Of a stretch of 64,000 bases of DNA, positions 56,801 through 64,000 are shown piece by piece. The stretch lies in contig NW_004440356.1 in the NCBI RefSeq assembly GCF_000330505.1, positions 65,873 to 129,872 on the forward strand, read 5' to 3'. The notes below the pieces were generated by a model, which saw nothing but the letters and a program-made list of their open reading frames with translations, was not told the origin of the DNA and searched no databases. Made by a program: the position numbers and the translations under genes. This DNA comes from Entamoeba invadens IP1 (taxonomy: Eukaryota; Evosea; Mastigamoebida; Endamoebidae). Positions within the stretch are counted from its first letter, which is position 1. The number at the start of each line of letters is the position of its first letter.

Positions 56801-57700
56801 TCAAAAATTCATAACAGCGTCCTTGACCAACCTGAATTTGTCGTCGGACAGTGTGGTTAAGTTAAATTTGACGACTTCCTCTCCGCCGGGCTCGACGATG
56901 TTTTTGATCTTTTCGAGTTGGTCTGGAGGCATCTGAGTCAACTTCTCGATGATAGTCCTCATCTCGGTTTGGTCTTTTTCTTTGAAGACGTTTTCCTCGG
57001 ACTCTCTGAGCGATGGAGTCTCTGTGGAGAGTTTAAAGTTGATCTTCTCGGAGTCTTTTTTGTTCTTTTTGATCTTTGTCTTCTTGATGAGTGGAGGTTC
57101 TTTAAACTCTTTTGACTCATCGGTGGGCTCTGCTCTTTCAAGGATGACCTTTTCGATCGAATCTTTCAACTCTTCTTGCAGGCGAGTGATCTCATCTTCA
57201 AGGAGATTCTTCTGTTGAATCAAATTGTCGCGCTCCCGCTTGTACGCATCGATCTCATTACACCTCTCTTCTGTTAAGACGCGCTTCGCATACTTCGCAA
57301 CTAACATCTCAATCTTCTTCTTCTTGATCGTCGAATCATCACCAAAGAGACCTCTCCCTTCCCGCTTTCGCTCTTTTTGGACGTCCTCCGGTAAAACATA
57401 TTGGAGCTCAAACTCTTTGATGGCTTCAAGACACATCGAAGCTATAACGGCAGACGGCGTCCCTTCCCCATACGCCTCTGCAATGGTCGTGAAAAGCTCT
57501 TTAAACTCACTGATAATGGATACGTCGTTAATTTCCGCGATCTCGTCGATCTGCCGTTTGACGTCCATGTTGTCGTCGAAGTACGCGATGTTGCAGTTGT
57601 CTTGTAAATACTTCAAAATTTCACTACTCAAGAAATCACAGGTGCGCGGAAGGTCACTCTCGGTAAGCAGCGCACCCCGCTTATCGCGTTTTGCATTCAT
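56801..57700 (-). CDS. NET-domain protein, 299 aa
   Basis: The C-terminal 55 residues (TIIEKLTQMPPDQLEKIKNI then a VVKFNLTTLSDDKFRLVKDA-type end) form an extra-terminal (NET) domain, normally found after bromodomains in BET proteins and in some chromatin complexes. Here no bromodomain is visible. The N-terminal 100 residues are helical (LSSEILKYLQDN, AVIASMCLEAIKEFELQ). A basic stretch (TIKKKKIEMLVAKYAKRV) and a coiled coil (about 150-195) come before a Lys-rich linker. It is therefore probably a nuclear protein that docks chromatin factors through the NET domain (inference). The stop lies about 100 bp upstream of the RIO1 start on the same strand. Confidence 0.75.
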   Translation of the reverse strand: MNAKRDKRGALLTESDLPRTCDFLSSEILKYLQDNCNIAYFDDNMDVKRQIDEIAEINDVSIISEFKELFTTIAEAYGEGTPSAVIASMCLEAIKEFELQYVLPEDVQKERKREGRGLFGDDSTIKKKKIEMLVAKYAKRVLTEERCNEIDAYKRERDNLIQQKNLLEDEITRLQEELKDSIEKVILERAEPTDESKEFKEPPLIKKTKIKKNKKDSEKINFKLSTETPSLRESEENVFKEKDQTEMRTIIEKLTQMPPDQLEKIKNIVEPGGEEVVKFNLTTLSDDKFRLVKDAVMNF

Positions 57701-58133
57701 TGAGCTTTTCTAGTTACCTTTTTAAACAAAAGGGTGCCTGGCATTTTCTTACTTTTGGTCGTTTAGGACTCTCGAAGTCATCGTTTCAACTTCACATTTG
57801 TAATCAATTATCGGCATTTGCCAGTCTTGTTGGTTCTTTATTCAATTTGTGAAAACCACTTAACTATTAATTTTAATTGTTTTTATTATAATGTTCTATT
57901 TGTCGACTTCCCGTTTTTTGAGTGCTTTTACCTCTGATTTTCTTTTTTATTTGTAAAATACAGGAAAAATGAAAAATTGAAATAGTTCGGAAAACCGCAA
58001 TAATTAGACTGAAGAGCGGAAAATTATCGAATTTTGGAGTTGCGAGTATAAAAGAGTTTGAGATAAGAGTCAAAACCTAAAAATGAAACCATAGAAAAGC
58101 TAAACGAAACTAAATGAACTAAGTAGTGATTTG
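57701..58133. promoter_or_regulatory. divergent promoter region between NET-domain and Rrp4 genes
   Basis: Toward Rrp4, TATAAAAG at 58047-58054 and an exact GAAC element AATGAACT at 58113-58120 lie before the ATG at 58134. Toward the NET gene, a TGTTTAAAAAGG string on the minus strand near 57720 is TATA-like. The centre is A+T-rich and empty. Confidence 0.55.
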
Positions 58134-58975
58134 ATGGAGACTGTGTCGTTATTAGGTGATAAACATGTAACACCCGGAGACGTCGTTTATTATGAGGAAG
58201 GGTGTATTCCAGGCAATGGGATCAGTGTGAAGGGACAAGACTATGTGAGCAATGTCCACGGTCTTGTCCATCGTATCAACAAATTAGTGTGTGTTGATCC
58301 GATTCGTTCGAGGTACTCTGGAGATGTCGGCGATGTGATTGTTGGGCGAATTGCGTCGATAGGACAAAGTGCGTGGCGGGTCGACATCAATGCGAAAAAC
58401 AACGCAGTTCTTCAACTGTCGTCTGTTAACCTTCCCGATGGCATTCAACGAAGACGAACAGCAGATGACTCGCTTAACATGAAGTCGTTCTTTGATGTCA
58501 ACGAGTTGATTTGGTTTGTTTTTACACGAAGAAATGAGTCAGTTCTCTTCACTAACTTATTAGCGCTGAAGTTCAAGCCATGAGTGGTCAGTCAGGTCTT
58601 CAAATTCACACTCGAAATGAAAGATATGGGAAATTGTCGAATGGGATGTTACTAGTCGTCCACCCTTCTTTGATCAAGCGGTGCAAGTCACACATCTCAT
58701 TCTTCAATTGTGGAGTCAAATTCATATGTGGGATGAACGGATTCATTTTCATCACTTTTGGAAAGGAACCAGAAAAGACTAACGCACACTTTGAAAAGCT
58801 CTCTCGCGTCGCAAACTGCGTGAGGATCTTACAAGACAAGTCGATGCTGATCAACGGATTCATCGTCGAACATTTGTATGAAATGACTGTCAAAATGGGG
58901 ATACCCGTCTCGGACATGTTACTCAAAAAGCAACAAGAAGTGATCGTCTCGCAGTACATGGAGGAAATGTCTTAA
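58134..58975 (+). CDS. RRP4: exosome complex subunit Rrp4, two exons
   Basis: Exons 58134-58513 and 58564-58975 encode 263 aa. Rrp4 is one of the S1/KH cap proteins of the RNA exosome, which degrades and trims RNA in nucleus and cytoplasm. VTPGDVVYYEEGCIPGNGI is the Rrp4 N-terminal domain, then VHRINKLVCVDPIRSRY. The S1 domain holds GDVGDVIVGRIASI, LQLSSVNLPDGIQRRR and, rebuilt across the intron, ELICAEVQAMSG, as in other Rrp4 proteins. The KH-like part contains RNERYGKLSNGMLL, VHPSLIKRCKSHI and MNGFIFITFG. The second exon starts inside an AEVQ motif, which confirms the splice. The usual first ATG is at 58134. Confidence 0.95.
58514..58563 (+). other. intron of the Rrp4 gene
   Basis: 50 bp, phase 2, donor GTTTGTTTTT, acceptor TATTAG. 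The split codon becomes TGC. Confidence 0.9.
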
Positions 58976-59155
58976 TGCAATTGAATGGTTTTAACTATTA
59001 GTTTCTTTATTAATAGTTTTGAATTAAAAAGTATAACAGAAATACTTGCAATGCACTGTGAGGAAGTCCAAGAGACTAAAAAGGAAATGCAGGAACGAAA
59101 ATTTTAAGGGAAGGAAAGGGAATTAGGTCGAACTGAACTTGAAACAACACTCACT
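58976..59155. other. short intergenic region
   Basis: 180 bp with a tiny ORF from 59049 to 59106 (MHCEEVQETKKEMQERKF) of doubtful status. An ACTGAACT string near 59130 resembles the GAAC element. Confidence 0.4.
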
Positions 59156-59923
59156 ATGAATGTCTCAAAAATGTTCCTGCCGCTTGCGAACAAAGTGAAC
59201 GAAAGCATCTCCACGTGTGTCGAGAATGCGTGTTGCGAGAATTCAACGTGCGCTCTCCTCACTACTGATATAGCAGGTGTCAAAGACGCAATGAACGAAA
59301 TAGTGAACATTACTGAAAACTTGGTCAGCACGGAATATGAAGGCTACGACAACGTCAGTGGACCAATTAAAGAGAAGCTCTCGGAGTTAACAGAAAAGGA
59401 GAAACTATTAGTCCCATCTATACCAGCGAAAGAGTTGGTCGATATACTGATTGTTATCAACACCGATGTGACTGCACTTGTTGTCATAGCAACCATCTCT
59501 CCATACCTTCGTATATTCCATGAAAAGGACCAAACACTCGATATGATGAAAACCATTAAAAGTGGTGGAGGGGACTTAAAGACTATTCAGGACGTCTGTG
59601 CAGCAGCGTCTGAAGTGAGTGCGATGCTCAAGATGCTCGACGATCTTTCTGAAGACCAGAAGTGTGTTGTCGAGACGGCTCGTCTTGAGCTTGAAAAGAC
59701 CATTGACAAAGCCATCACCACTTTAAACAGCTCACTCAAAAATAGTTCAGACTTAATCCCAGCACTCACACCCGTCGACACAATGTTACACACCGTCACC
59801 GACATCATCGCGTTAATTCAAAAAGAAGTCGAAAAGGGGGTCGAGGAGTATGTCGACAGTCAAAAGAATTTCATCAAAAAGTGTGCTGAAAAGGCTCAGA
59901 GCATCGATCATGTCATTATTTAA
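59156..59923 (+). CDS. helical hypothetical protein, 255 aa
   Basis: I do not recognise the family. The protein is almost wholly helical, with Val/Ile/Leu-rich amphipathic segments (SVDTMLHTVTDIIALIQKEVEK-like pattern near the C-terminus) and a hydrophobic run TALVVIATISPYL near the middle that is probably too short and polar-flanked to be a membrane span. A Cys-rich patch ACCENSTCA lies near residue 26, and several N-x-S/T sites are present, but there is no signal peptide at the start. The frame is intact and composition is coding-like. The SFT2-like gene starts 23 bp after its stop on the same strand, in a different frame, an extremely tight arrangement. Confidence 0.65.
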   Translation: MNVSKMFLPLANKVNESISTCVENACCENSTCALLTTDIAGVKDAMNEIVNITENLVSTEYEGYDNVSGPIKEKLSELTEKEKLLVPSIPAKELVDILIVINTDVTALVVIATISPYLRIFHEKDQTLDMMKTIKSGGGDLKTIQDVCAAASEVSAMLKMLDDLSEDQKCVVETARLELEKTIDKAITTLNSSLKNSSDLIPALTPVDTMLHTVTDIIALIQKEVEKGVEEYVDSQKNFIKKCAEKAQSIDHVII

Positions 59924-59946
59924 TTCAATTGGGCGACACACCTCTC

Positions 59947-60636
59947 ATGAACTCGTTAATTGAAAACAACTCGTTAATTTTGATTCCACTGATCTCTTCC
60001 GCCGGTCGAATAAAACTAAAAAATCATTTGGAGATGGCAGCAGCAATGGCCTTTTTAAGTGGTGGGGATGTCGAAGAAGGGGCGAGCTTTGCGTCGGAAA
60101 ATCCGTTTGAGAAGTGTGGACTTAACTTGTCAGTTAAAGTGCGAATGATATGTTTTGCGTCGACTATAGGAATTGGTATGCTCATATTAATAATCATGGC
60201 AGCAATCTTCTCTGTTCTCGGAGATAACGGAGGAGTCTATTTCTTCATGGTAATGGAGGTCATTGGTGTGGCGTTTCTCTTGGTGTCGTTTGTTCTGCTG
60301 GATATTATACGCTAATAATTAATTTATTATAAATAAACTATATTTGTGAGATGTCACACACTAACAAGAAGACCATTCTTCTTATATGGGTTCTTCAGTA
60401 TGTTGAAGAAAATCATCCACCCATTCAGAGTGATTGCACTTGTTACCGTCTTGTTGTGTACTGTTCTTGTTCTGATTCTTGCGCCTGTTATGGGGGCTGA
60501 CGCTTACATGTTTGTCATCTTCGGAACGATCGGGGAGATCTTTGCCGCTGCGTTCTTTGGTATCTCACTGTTGCCGTGCTTTGACGCACTCACAGGAAGA
60601 TGCTGTGGAGGATTCTTTAGCACCGCCGCTAAGTGA
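59947..60636 (+). CDS. SFT2-like four-TM vesicle-transport protein, two exons
   Basis: Exons 59947-60287 and 60369-60636 (acceptor could also be three bases later) encode about 200 aa. After a polar N-terminus of about 55 aa comes CGLNLSVKVRMICFASTIG, close to the CPSLS.K.R start of the SFT2 domain. TM1 and TM2 are ILIIMAAIFSVLG and VIGVAFLLVS. The motif FFLYGFFSMLKKIIHPFRV fits the QLK.MF.P.R loop, followed by TM3 (LLCTVLVLILAPVMG) and TM4 (FGTIGEIFAAAFFGISLLP), and the tail TGRCCGGFF carries a CC. SFT2 proteins act in endosome-to-Golgi membrane traffic. The in-frame ATG at 59947 is chosen; ATG at 60034 is an alternative start. Confidence 0.7.
60288..60368 (+). other. intron of the SFT2-like gene
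   Basis: About 81 bp, donor GTTTGTTC, acceptor in ACAAGAAG, with two in-phase AG choices three bases apart. Confidence 0.6.
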
Positions 60637-60768
60637 AAGGTTCGAAGTTTTGGGGTTTCCAGAAGTAATAGATTTTATTAAGGAAAAGTTGTTATATTTA
60701 TAGATCTATAAATATACTTTACGGGTTACATTTATAGAATGTACAGTCATGCTCTATATATAGAAATA

Positions 60769-60778
60769 ATATTTAAGA
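60769..60778 (+). promoter_or_regulatory. TATA-like element of the Rho gene
   Basis: ATATTTAAGA resembles the Entamoeba TATA-like consensus (GTATTTAAAG) and lies about 30 bp before the ATG at 60807. Confidence 0.5.
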
Positions 60779-60806
60779 ATGAAGAGAATAAGAAATACAT
60801 TCAAGA

Positions 60807-61367
60807 ATGAGAACAGTTAAGTGTGTGTTAGTGGGAGATGGTAGTGTTGGGAAGACATGTATGTTAACTAGTTATACAACAAATGCATTTCCTGTTGAGT
60901 ACATTCCTACTATCTTTGATAATTATAGTGCAAGTGTTATGGTCGACTCTAAAGCTATTAACTTGGGGTTATGGGATACTGCAGGACAGGAAGATTATGA
61001 TCGACTTAGACCACTGTCTTACCCTATGACAGACGTTTTTTTAATTTGCTTTTCAGTTATAAGTAAAGTATCATATAAAAATGCATGTACAAAGTGGGTT
61101 GAAGAAGTGAAACATTATTCGAGTAATGTTCCTTTTATTTTGGTAGGCACAAAAAGTGATATGAGAAATGAACTTAATGTGAATATTGTGAATAGTGAAA
61201 AGGCTGATAAAAAAGCTAAAGAAATTGGTGCAGTAAAATACTTGGAATGCTCTGCTCTGTCTCAAAACAATTTGAAATTTGTATTTGAAGAAGCTATAAG
61301 AACGACTTTCAACCAAAAAAAATCAAACAACGAACATTTTAAACAAAAAAGATGTTTGATCCTCTAA
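60807..61367 (+). CDS. Rho/Rac-family GTPase, 186 aa
   Basis: All five G motifs are present and canonical: GDGSVGKT (10-17), [11 protein letters not shown] (switch I, Rho type), [18 protein letters not shown] (Rho/Rac hallmark), GTKSDMR and ECSAL. The C-terminus ends CLIL, a CAAX box whose final Leu predicts geranylgeranylation. It keeps the catalytic Gln, unlike the Rab-like protein at 45190. The insert region after TKSD is present. Rho GTPases steer actin and phagocytosis in amoebae (family knowledge). Start is the first ATG, 30 bp after a TATA-like element. Composition is more A+T-rich than neighbours. Confidence 0.9.
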   Translation: MRTVKCVLVGDGSVGKTCMLTSYTTNAFPVEYIPTIFDNYSASVMVDSKAINLGLWDTAGQEDYDRLRPLSYPMTDVFLICFSVISKVSYKNACTKWVEEVKHYSSNVPFILVGTKSDMRNELNVNIVNSEKADKKAKEIGAVKYLECSALSQNNLKFVFEEAIRTTFNQKKSNNEHFKQKRCLIL

Positions 61368-61683
61368 ATGTAATTCAATTATTTGTTCAATAGTTTTTTT
61401 GTAATTTTTTAATTAATCAGTAAAGCGTATTATCTAATAATAAAAATAAAAATCATTTAATTTTATTTGGCTATTAATAGTCAAAATAATCTACTAATTA
61501 TAATATAATATTTTATTATCTGTATATAACAAACTTTTTTATTATATTTATATTATAAAATAACCATTTAGAACTATCAAAAAGTGGAATTTGATATTAC
61601 AAAAAATAGAAGATAAAGATGTGTGTATAATATGTATACACATACTATACTTATTAAATTAAAAACTAAAAAAGAAGACATCG
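61368..61683. other. intergenic DNA
   Basis: A+T-rich, 316 bp. A TATACACATACTATAC string near 61634 could be core promoter for the DHH gene. Nothing else seen. Confidence 0.4.
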
Positions 61684-62844
61684 ATGGAGACTGAAAACGT
61701 TTTGAAATACGAAAGTGCAAGCAAGTTGGGTGATATTGGGCGGCTTCCTGTTGTGAAGAAAGACAAGTGGACGATATGCAGTCATGGGGATGGGGATGGT
61801 GTGTGCAGTGCTGCGATAGCATTGAGTGTGCCGCGATTCAAGAATGCGGATTTGGTGATCACACATCCGATGGGGATCAACCACGACATCAGAGACATTG
61901 AGACAAACCTTTTCATCAGCGACATAGCACTTGATGCGCGGACGTACATGTTGTTGTATGCCAAATTTGAGAGTCTTCTTGGCTTGGGATATCAAGTCAT
62001 CTACATAGACCACCACAGATTACTTGGAACTCCACCTGATGGGATGGAGATGATCAACGATGAGAGTGCGTGTGCGAGTGAGCTAGTCCACAAGTACTTT
62101 ACACGGCGAAATGAACTTCCTGAGATGTGTGATTTGTTAGCGTGTGTTGGGTGTGTTTGTGATTACATGGACGAGACAGATTACATCACGGACGTGATGA
62201 ACAAGTTTGAGAAGCGATCTTTGTTTCTCGATGCGGGTATCATGGCACAAGGTCTCTCTGTTTATAGGAAGAAGGAAACAAAAGAACACTTTGTCAGACA
62301 ACTGGTGAGTGGATTGATCCCTTGTGAAATACCAGAACTTGTTTATCGTGCGTTGGAAGTGTCTAAAAGTGATAAAGACGCACGTCGAGCAGTTATAGAA
62401 AACACATGTTGCAGTGAATACATTGCGTGGAGTTTGAATCCGCCGTGTGGGAAGTCGAAAGCAGCACATTTTTCGTGTTCAACAAAAGAGAAGATGGTGG
62501 GTCTTGCCATCTTTTACTACAAGCGACGTAAAGAGAAAGAAGTTCCACTCTACGACTTGTGTTTCAGAGGAACATCAACAGTCGATTTGCGAGAGATCAT
62601 CACACCGCTCGCACTCTTCCTTGGTGGGTCGGGGGGTGGTCACGCAAATGCGGTTGGCAGTCGCGTTCCTGTGTCAAAGTTGCCACTAATGTTATATTAT
62701 ATCGACGTGCGAATGAAGGCGTATTTCAAGTCAAAGACCTACACAAACCTCCCACTCCCAAACAACGACGCAAACGAGAAGTTCGACGAGAAGATTTACA
62801 ACAACTTCATTGACATGAAATGTCCTTTCAAAGATGAGTCATAG
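61684..62844 (+). CDS. DHH-DHHA1 family phosphoesterase, 386 aa
   Basis: The DHH landmarks appear in order: SHGDGDGVCSAAIAL (first metal-binding Asp cluster), LFISDIALD (Asp), YIDHHRLLG (DHH) and NDESACASELVHKYF. The C-terminal part contains LGGSGGGHANAVGSRVP, the GGGH substrate-binding loop of DHHA1. The family cleaves phosphodiester bonds in short or single-stranded nucleic acids or in cyclic or pyrophosphate substrates. I cannot tell whether this member acts on RNA, DNA or a nucleotide. All metal-ligand residues expected are present. No signal or membrane segment. The gene is close to but not overlapping the Sac1-like gene on the opposite strand. Confidence 0.85.
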   Translation: METENVLKYESASKLGDIGRLPVVKKDKWTICSHGDGDGVCSAAIALSVPRFKNADLVITHPMGINHDIRDIETNLFISDIALDARTYMLLYAKFESLLGLGYQVIYIDHHRLLGTPPDGMEMINDESACASELVHKYFTRRNELPEMCDLLACVGCVCDYMDETDYITDVMNKFEKRSLFLDAGIMAQGLSVYRKKETKEHFVRQLVSGLIPCEIPELVYRALEVSKSDKDARRAVIENTCCSEYIAWSLNPPCGKSKAAHFSCSTKEKMVGLAIFYYKRRKEKEVPLYDLCFRGTSTVDLREIITPLALFLGGSGGGHANAVGSRVPVSKLPLMLYYIDVRMKAYFKSKTYTNLPLPNNDANEKFDEKIYNNFIDMKCPFKDES

Positions 62845-62967
62845 ACTTCATTTTCAATGTGATTTAATGAATTTCTTTATGTATTGAATGTGTTGTAAAA
62901 TATATAATATCATATAATAAATTATATTATATATTTATAGATAAGAACCAATGAAAGTAAAAGTGAC
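62845..62967. other. short convergent intergenic region
   Basis: Only 123 bp between two convergent genes, A+T-rich. Confidence 0.5.
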
Positions 62968-64000
62968 TTATTGAGTCTTCTTTATGTCTGCCTCTTCTTT
63001 GTTCACATTCTTCTCAGTCTTTTCTTCTTCCTCATAGTCTTTGAATTTCATTACTTTTGGAGGGACAGTGACTTTCTTCTTCAACACCAAACCAGCACCA
63101 ATAAATCCAGCAAGTGCAATACCACAGAACACAATAGCCTTCATCAAATCAGTTTTGCCGAAGAATATGATAGCAATAAGACACAAGAGAATGAGAATAA
63201 TAGAACAGAACATCCCTCCAAACATTACTTGTTGTGGCAAATTCAATTTGTAGTCAACAGATTTGCCTTCACAATTGCCTAGGAACGTATTCATGTTATC
63301 AATGATCTCTCCATCAAAGAAATTGTTGATGACATACCGAGCTATACTCTTCTCTAAATCTTTCTCCATCCCACTGAAGGTCCGTTTGCCCGTTCGTGTG
63401 ATATCTGCCTTCTGTGCACCCGTCCCCGTGTATTCATTCGACATGTAATCCCCATTGTCCGCCCACAAATTAACAAACATCGAGTTCAGTGCTAAGTTCT
63501 CGATGATGGTGGTGTCTTCTTTCAAGATCGCAACATCTTTGTCTCGTAAGAAGTTTTGTGCGGTCAGTCGGCCAAACACACTTTCACACACATTTGTTCG
63601 ATCTAAGGAATCAATACAATTCACCCTAAATATGCCTTTCTGTGTCGTTTCAAAGACCCCTTTCTTCCATAGAAAAGCACCATAATTCTCTTTCTCAAAT
63701 ATCTTGTCCATGTACCCAATCAACTCGCTCATCTTTTTCATTAACTTATGGAAGTCGACACACTCAATACTAATTTTAGGGTTACTCAATTGATGCACAA
63801 CTTCTTCATATTTCTGACCCAAACGAAGCTCAGACCCTTTCTGGTCCACTAACGACACCGCTTTTACAGTGTCATATCTCTTTAATACTTCTTCAAAGTG
63901 CTTCCGCATCCCTTCGACATTCTCCGTCTCATCTTTGCATATCGCAATTTTGGGTTTGTACTTGAAATTGGGGACTTGTGACCAGCGTACCGGCACACTT
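62968..64000 (-). CDS. SAC1: Sac1-type phosphoinositide phosphatase, C-terminal part
   Basis: The gene runs off the window on its 5' side, so only about 340 codons are visible. The text from VRWSQVPNFKYKP is the Sac domain. The catalytic P-loop is RVNCIDSLDRTN, with the Cys and Arg of the CX5R signature. Downstream come NLWADNGDYMS and YTGTGAQKADITRTGKRT, both typical of Sac1. The C-terminus has two membrane spans (FCSIILILLCLIAIIFF, and AIVFCGIALAGFIGAGLVL) and a Lys/Glu tail ending in KKTQ, consistent with the ER- and Golgi-anchored Sac1 that dephosphorylates PI4P. One residue in the loop (CIDCLDR usually) is Ser here. Confidence 0.9.
   Translation of the reverse strand, partial: SVPVRWSQVPNFKYKPKIAICKDETENVEGMRKHFEEVLKRYDTVKAVSLVDQKGSELRLGQKYEEVVHQLSNPKISIECVDFHKLMKKMSELIGYMDKIFEKENYGAFLWKKGVFETTQKGIFRVNCIDSLDRTNVCESVFGRLTAQNFLRDKDVAILKEDTTIIENLALNSMFVNLWADNGDYMSNEYTGTGAQKADITRTGKRTFSGMEKDLEKSIARYVINNFFDGEIIDNMNTFLGNCEGKSVDYKLNLPQQVMFGGMFCSIILILLCLIAIIFFGKTDLMKAIVFCGIALAGFIGAGLVLKKKVTVPPKVMKFKDYEEEEKTEKNVNKEEADIKKTQ

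Noticed and set aside
1..64000. CRISPR array or bacterial operon structures
   Set aside because: No spaced direct repeats of that kind; introns and eukaryotic gene families show a nuclear eukaryotic genome.

Overview
The window looks like the nuclear genome of an Entamoeba, most likely a transposon-rich species such as E. invadens (inference). The reasons are the extreme A+T content of intergenic DNA, compact protein genes, a repeated intron signature (donor GTTTGT, acceptor AG, usually TAG), TATA-like and AATGAACT (GAAC) promoter motifs, a long degenerate LRR-like gene with an F-box-like start, and many DNA transposons. Two runs of exactly 100 N (26426-26525 and 38220-38319) are assembly gaps.

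The first two thirds (1 to about 44.3 kb) is a transposon graveyard with few host genes. It holds broken pogo/Tigger-like transposases (1-1030, 34960-36731, 39690-41100), Tc1-like DD34E transposases (19874-20829, 26421-27374), a Harbinger-like remnant (13223-14060), a piggyBac-like pseudogene with its zinc-binding tail (31660-33823), and an Ulp1-like protease fragment (33917-34440). Several elements can be delimited to the base from terminal inverted repeats and target duplications: 14317-15322 (hAT-like), 19177-19358 (small TA-flanked element), 21715-24504 and 43831-44268 (10-bp duplications, Mutator-like), 27797-29671 and 34512-37939 (TA-flanked). Two identical 900-bp copies of one repeat lie in opposite orientation at 8001-8900 and 12320-13219. 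Host-like genes here are an F-box-like/LRR plus ARM-like gene pair (15456-18922), a three-exon tetraspanin (24915-26010), a small AT-hook protein and a Q-rich protein. A GC-richer, hairpin-rich island without ORFs lies at 30360-31240.

The last third (44.3-64 kb) is compact and gene-dense. It holds a coiled-coil gene, an atypical Rab GTPase, an LRR protein, an ankyrin-patatin phospholipase, a CDK-derived predicted pseudokinase, a HEAT-repeat PP2A A-like scaffold, RIO1 kinase, a NET-domain protein, the exosome subunit Rrp4, a helical unknown, an SFT2-like membrane protein, a Rho/Rac GTPase, a DHH phosphoesterase and the C-terminal part of a Sac1-type phosphatase. The genes cover vesicle traffic and lipid signalling (Rab, Rho, SFT2, patatin, Sac1) and RNA or ribosome maturation (Rrp4, RIO1, possibly DHH). 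I reconstructed introns in the tetraspanin, Rab, patatin, PP2A-A, Rrp4 and SFT2 genes.
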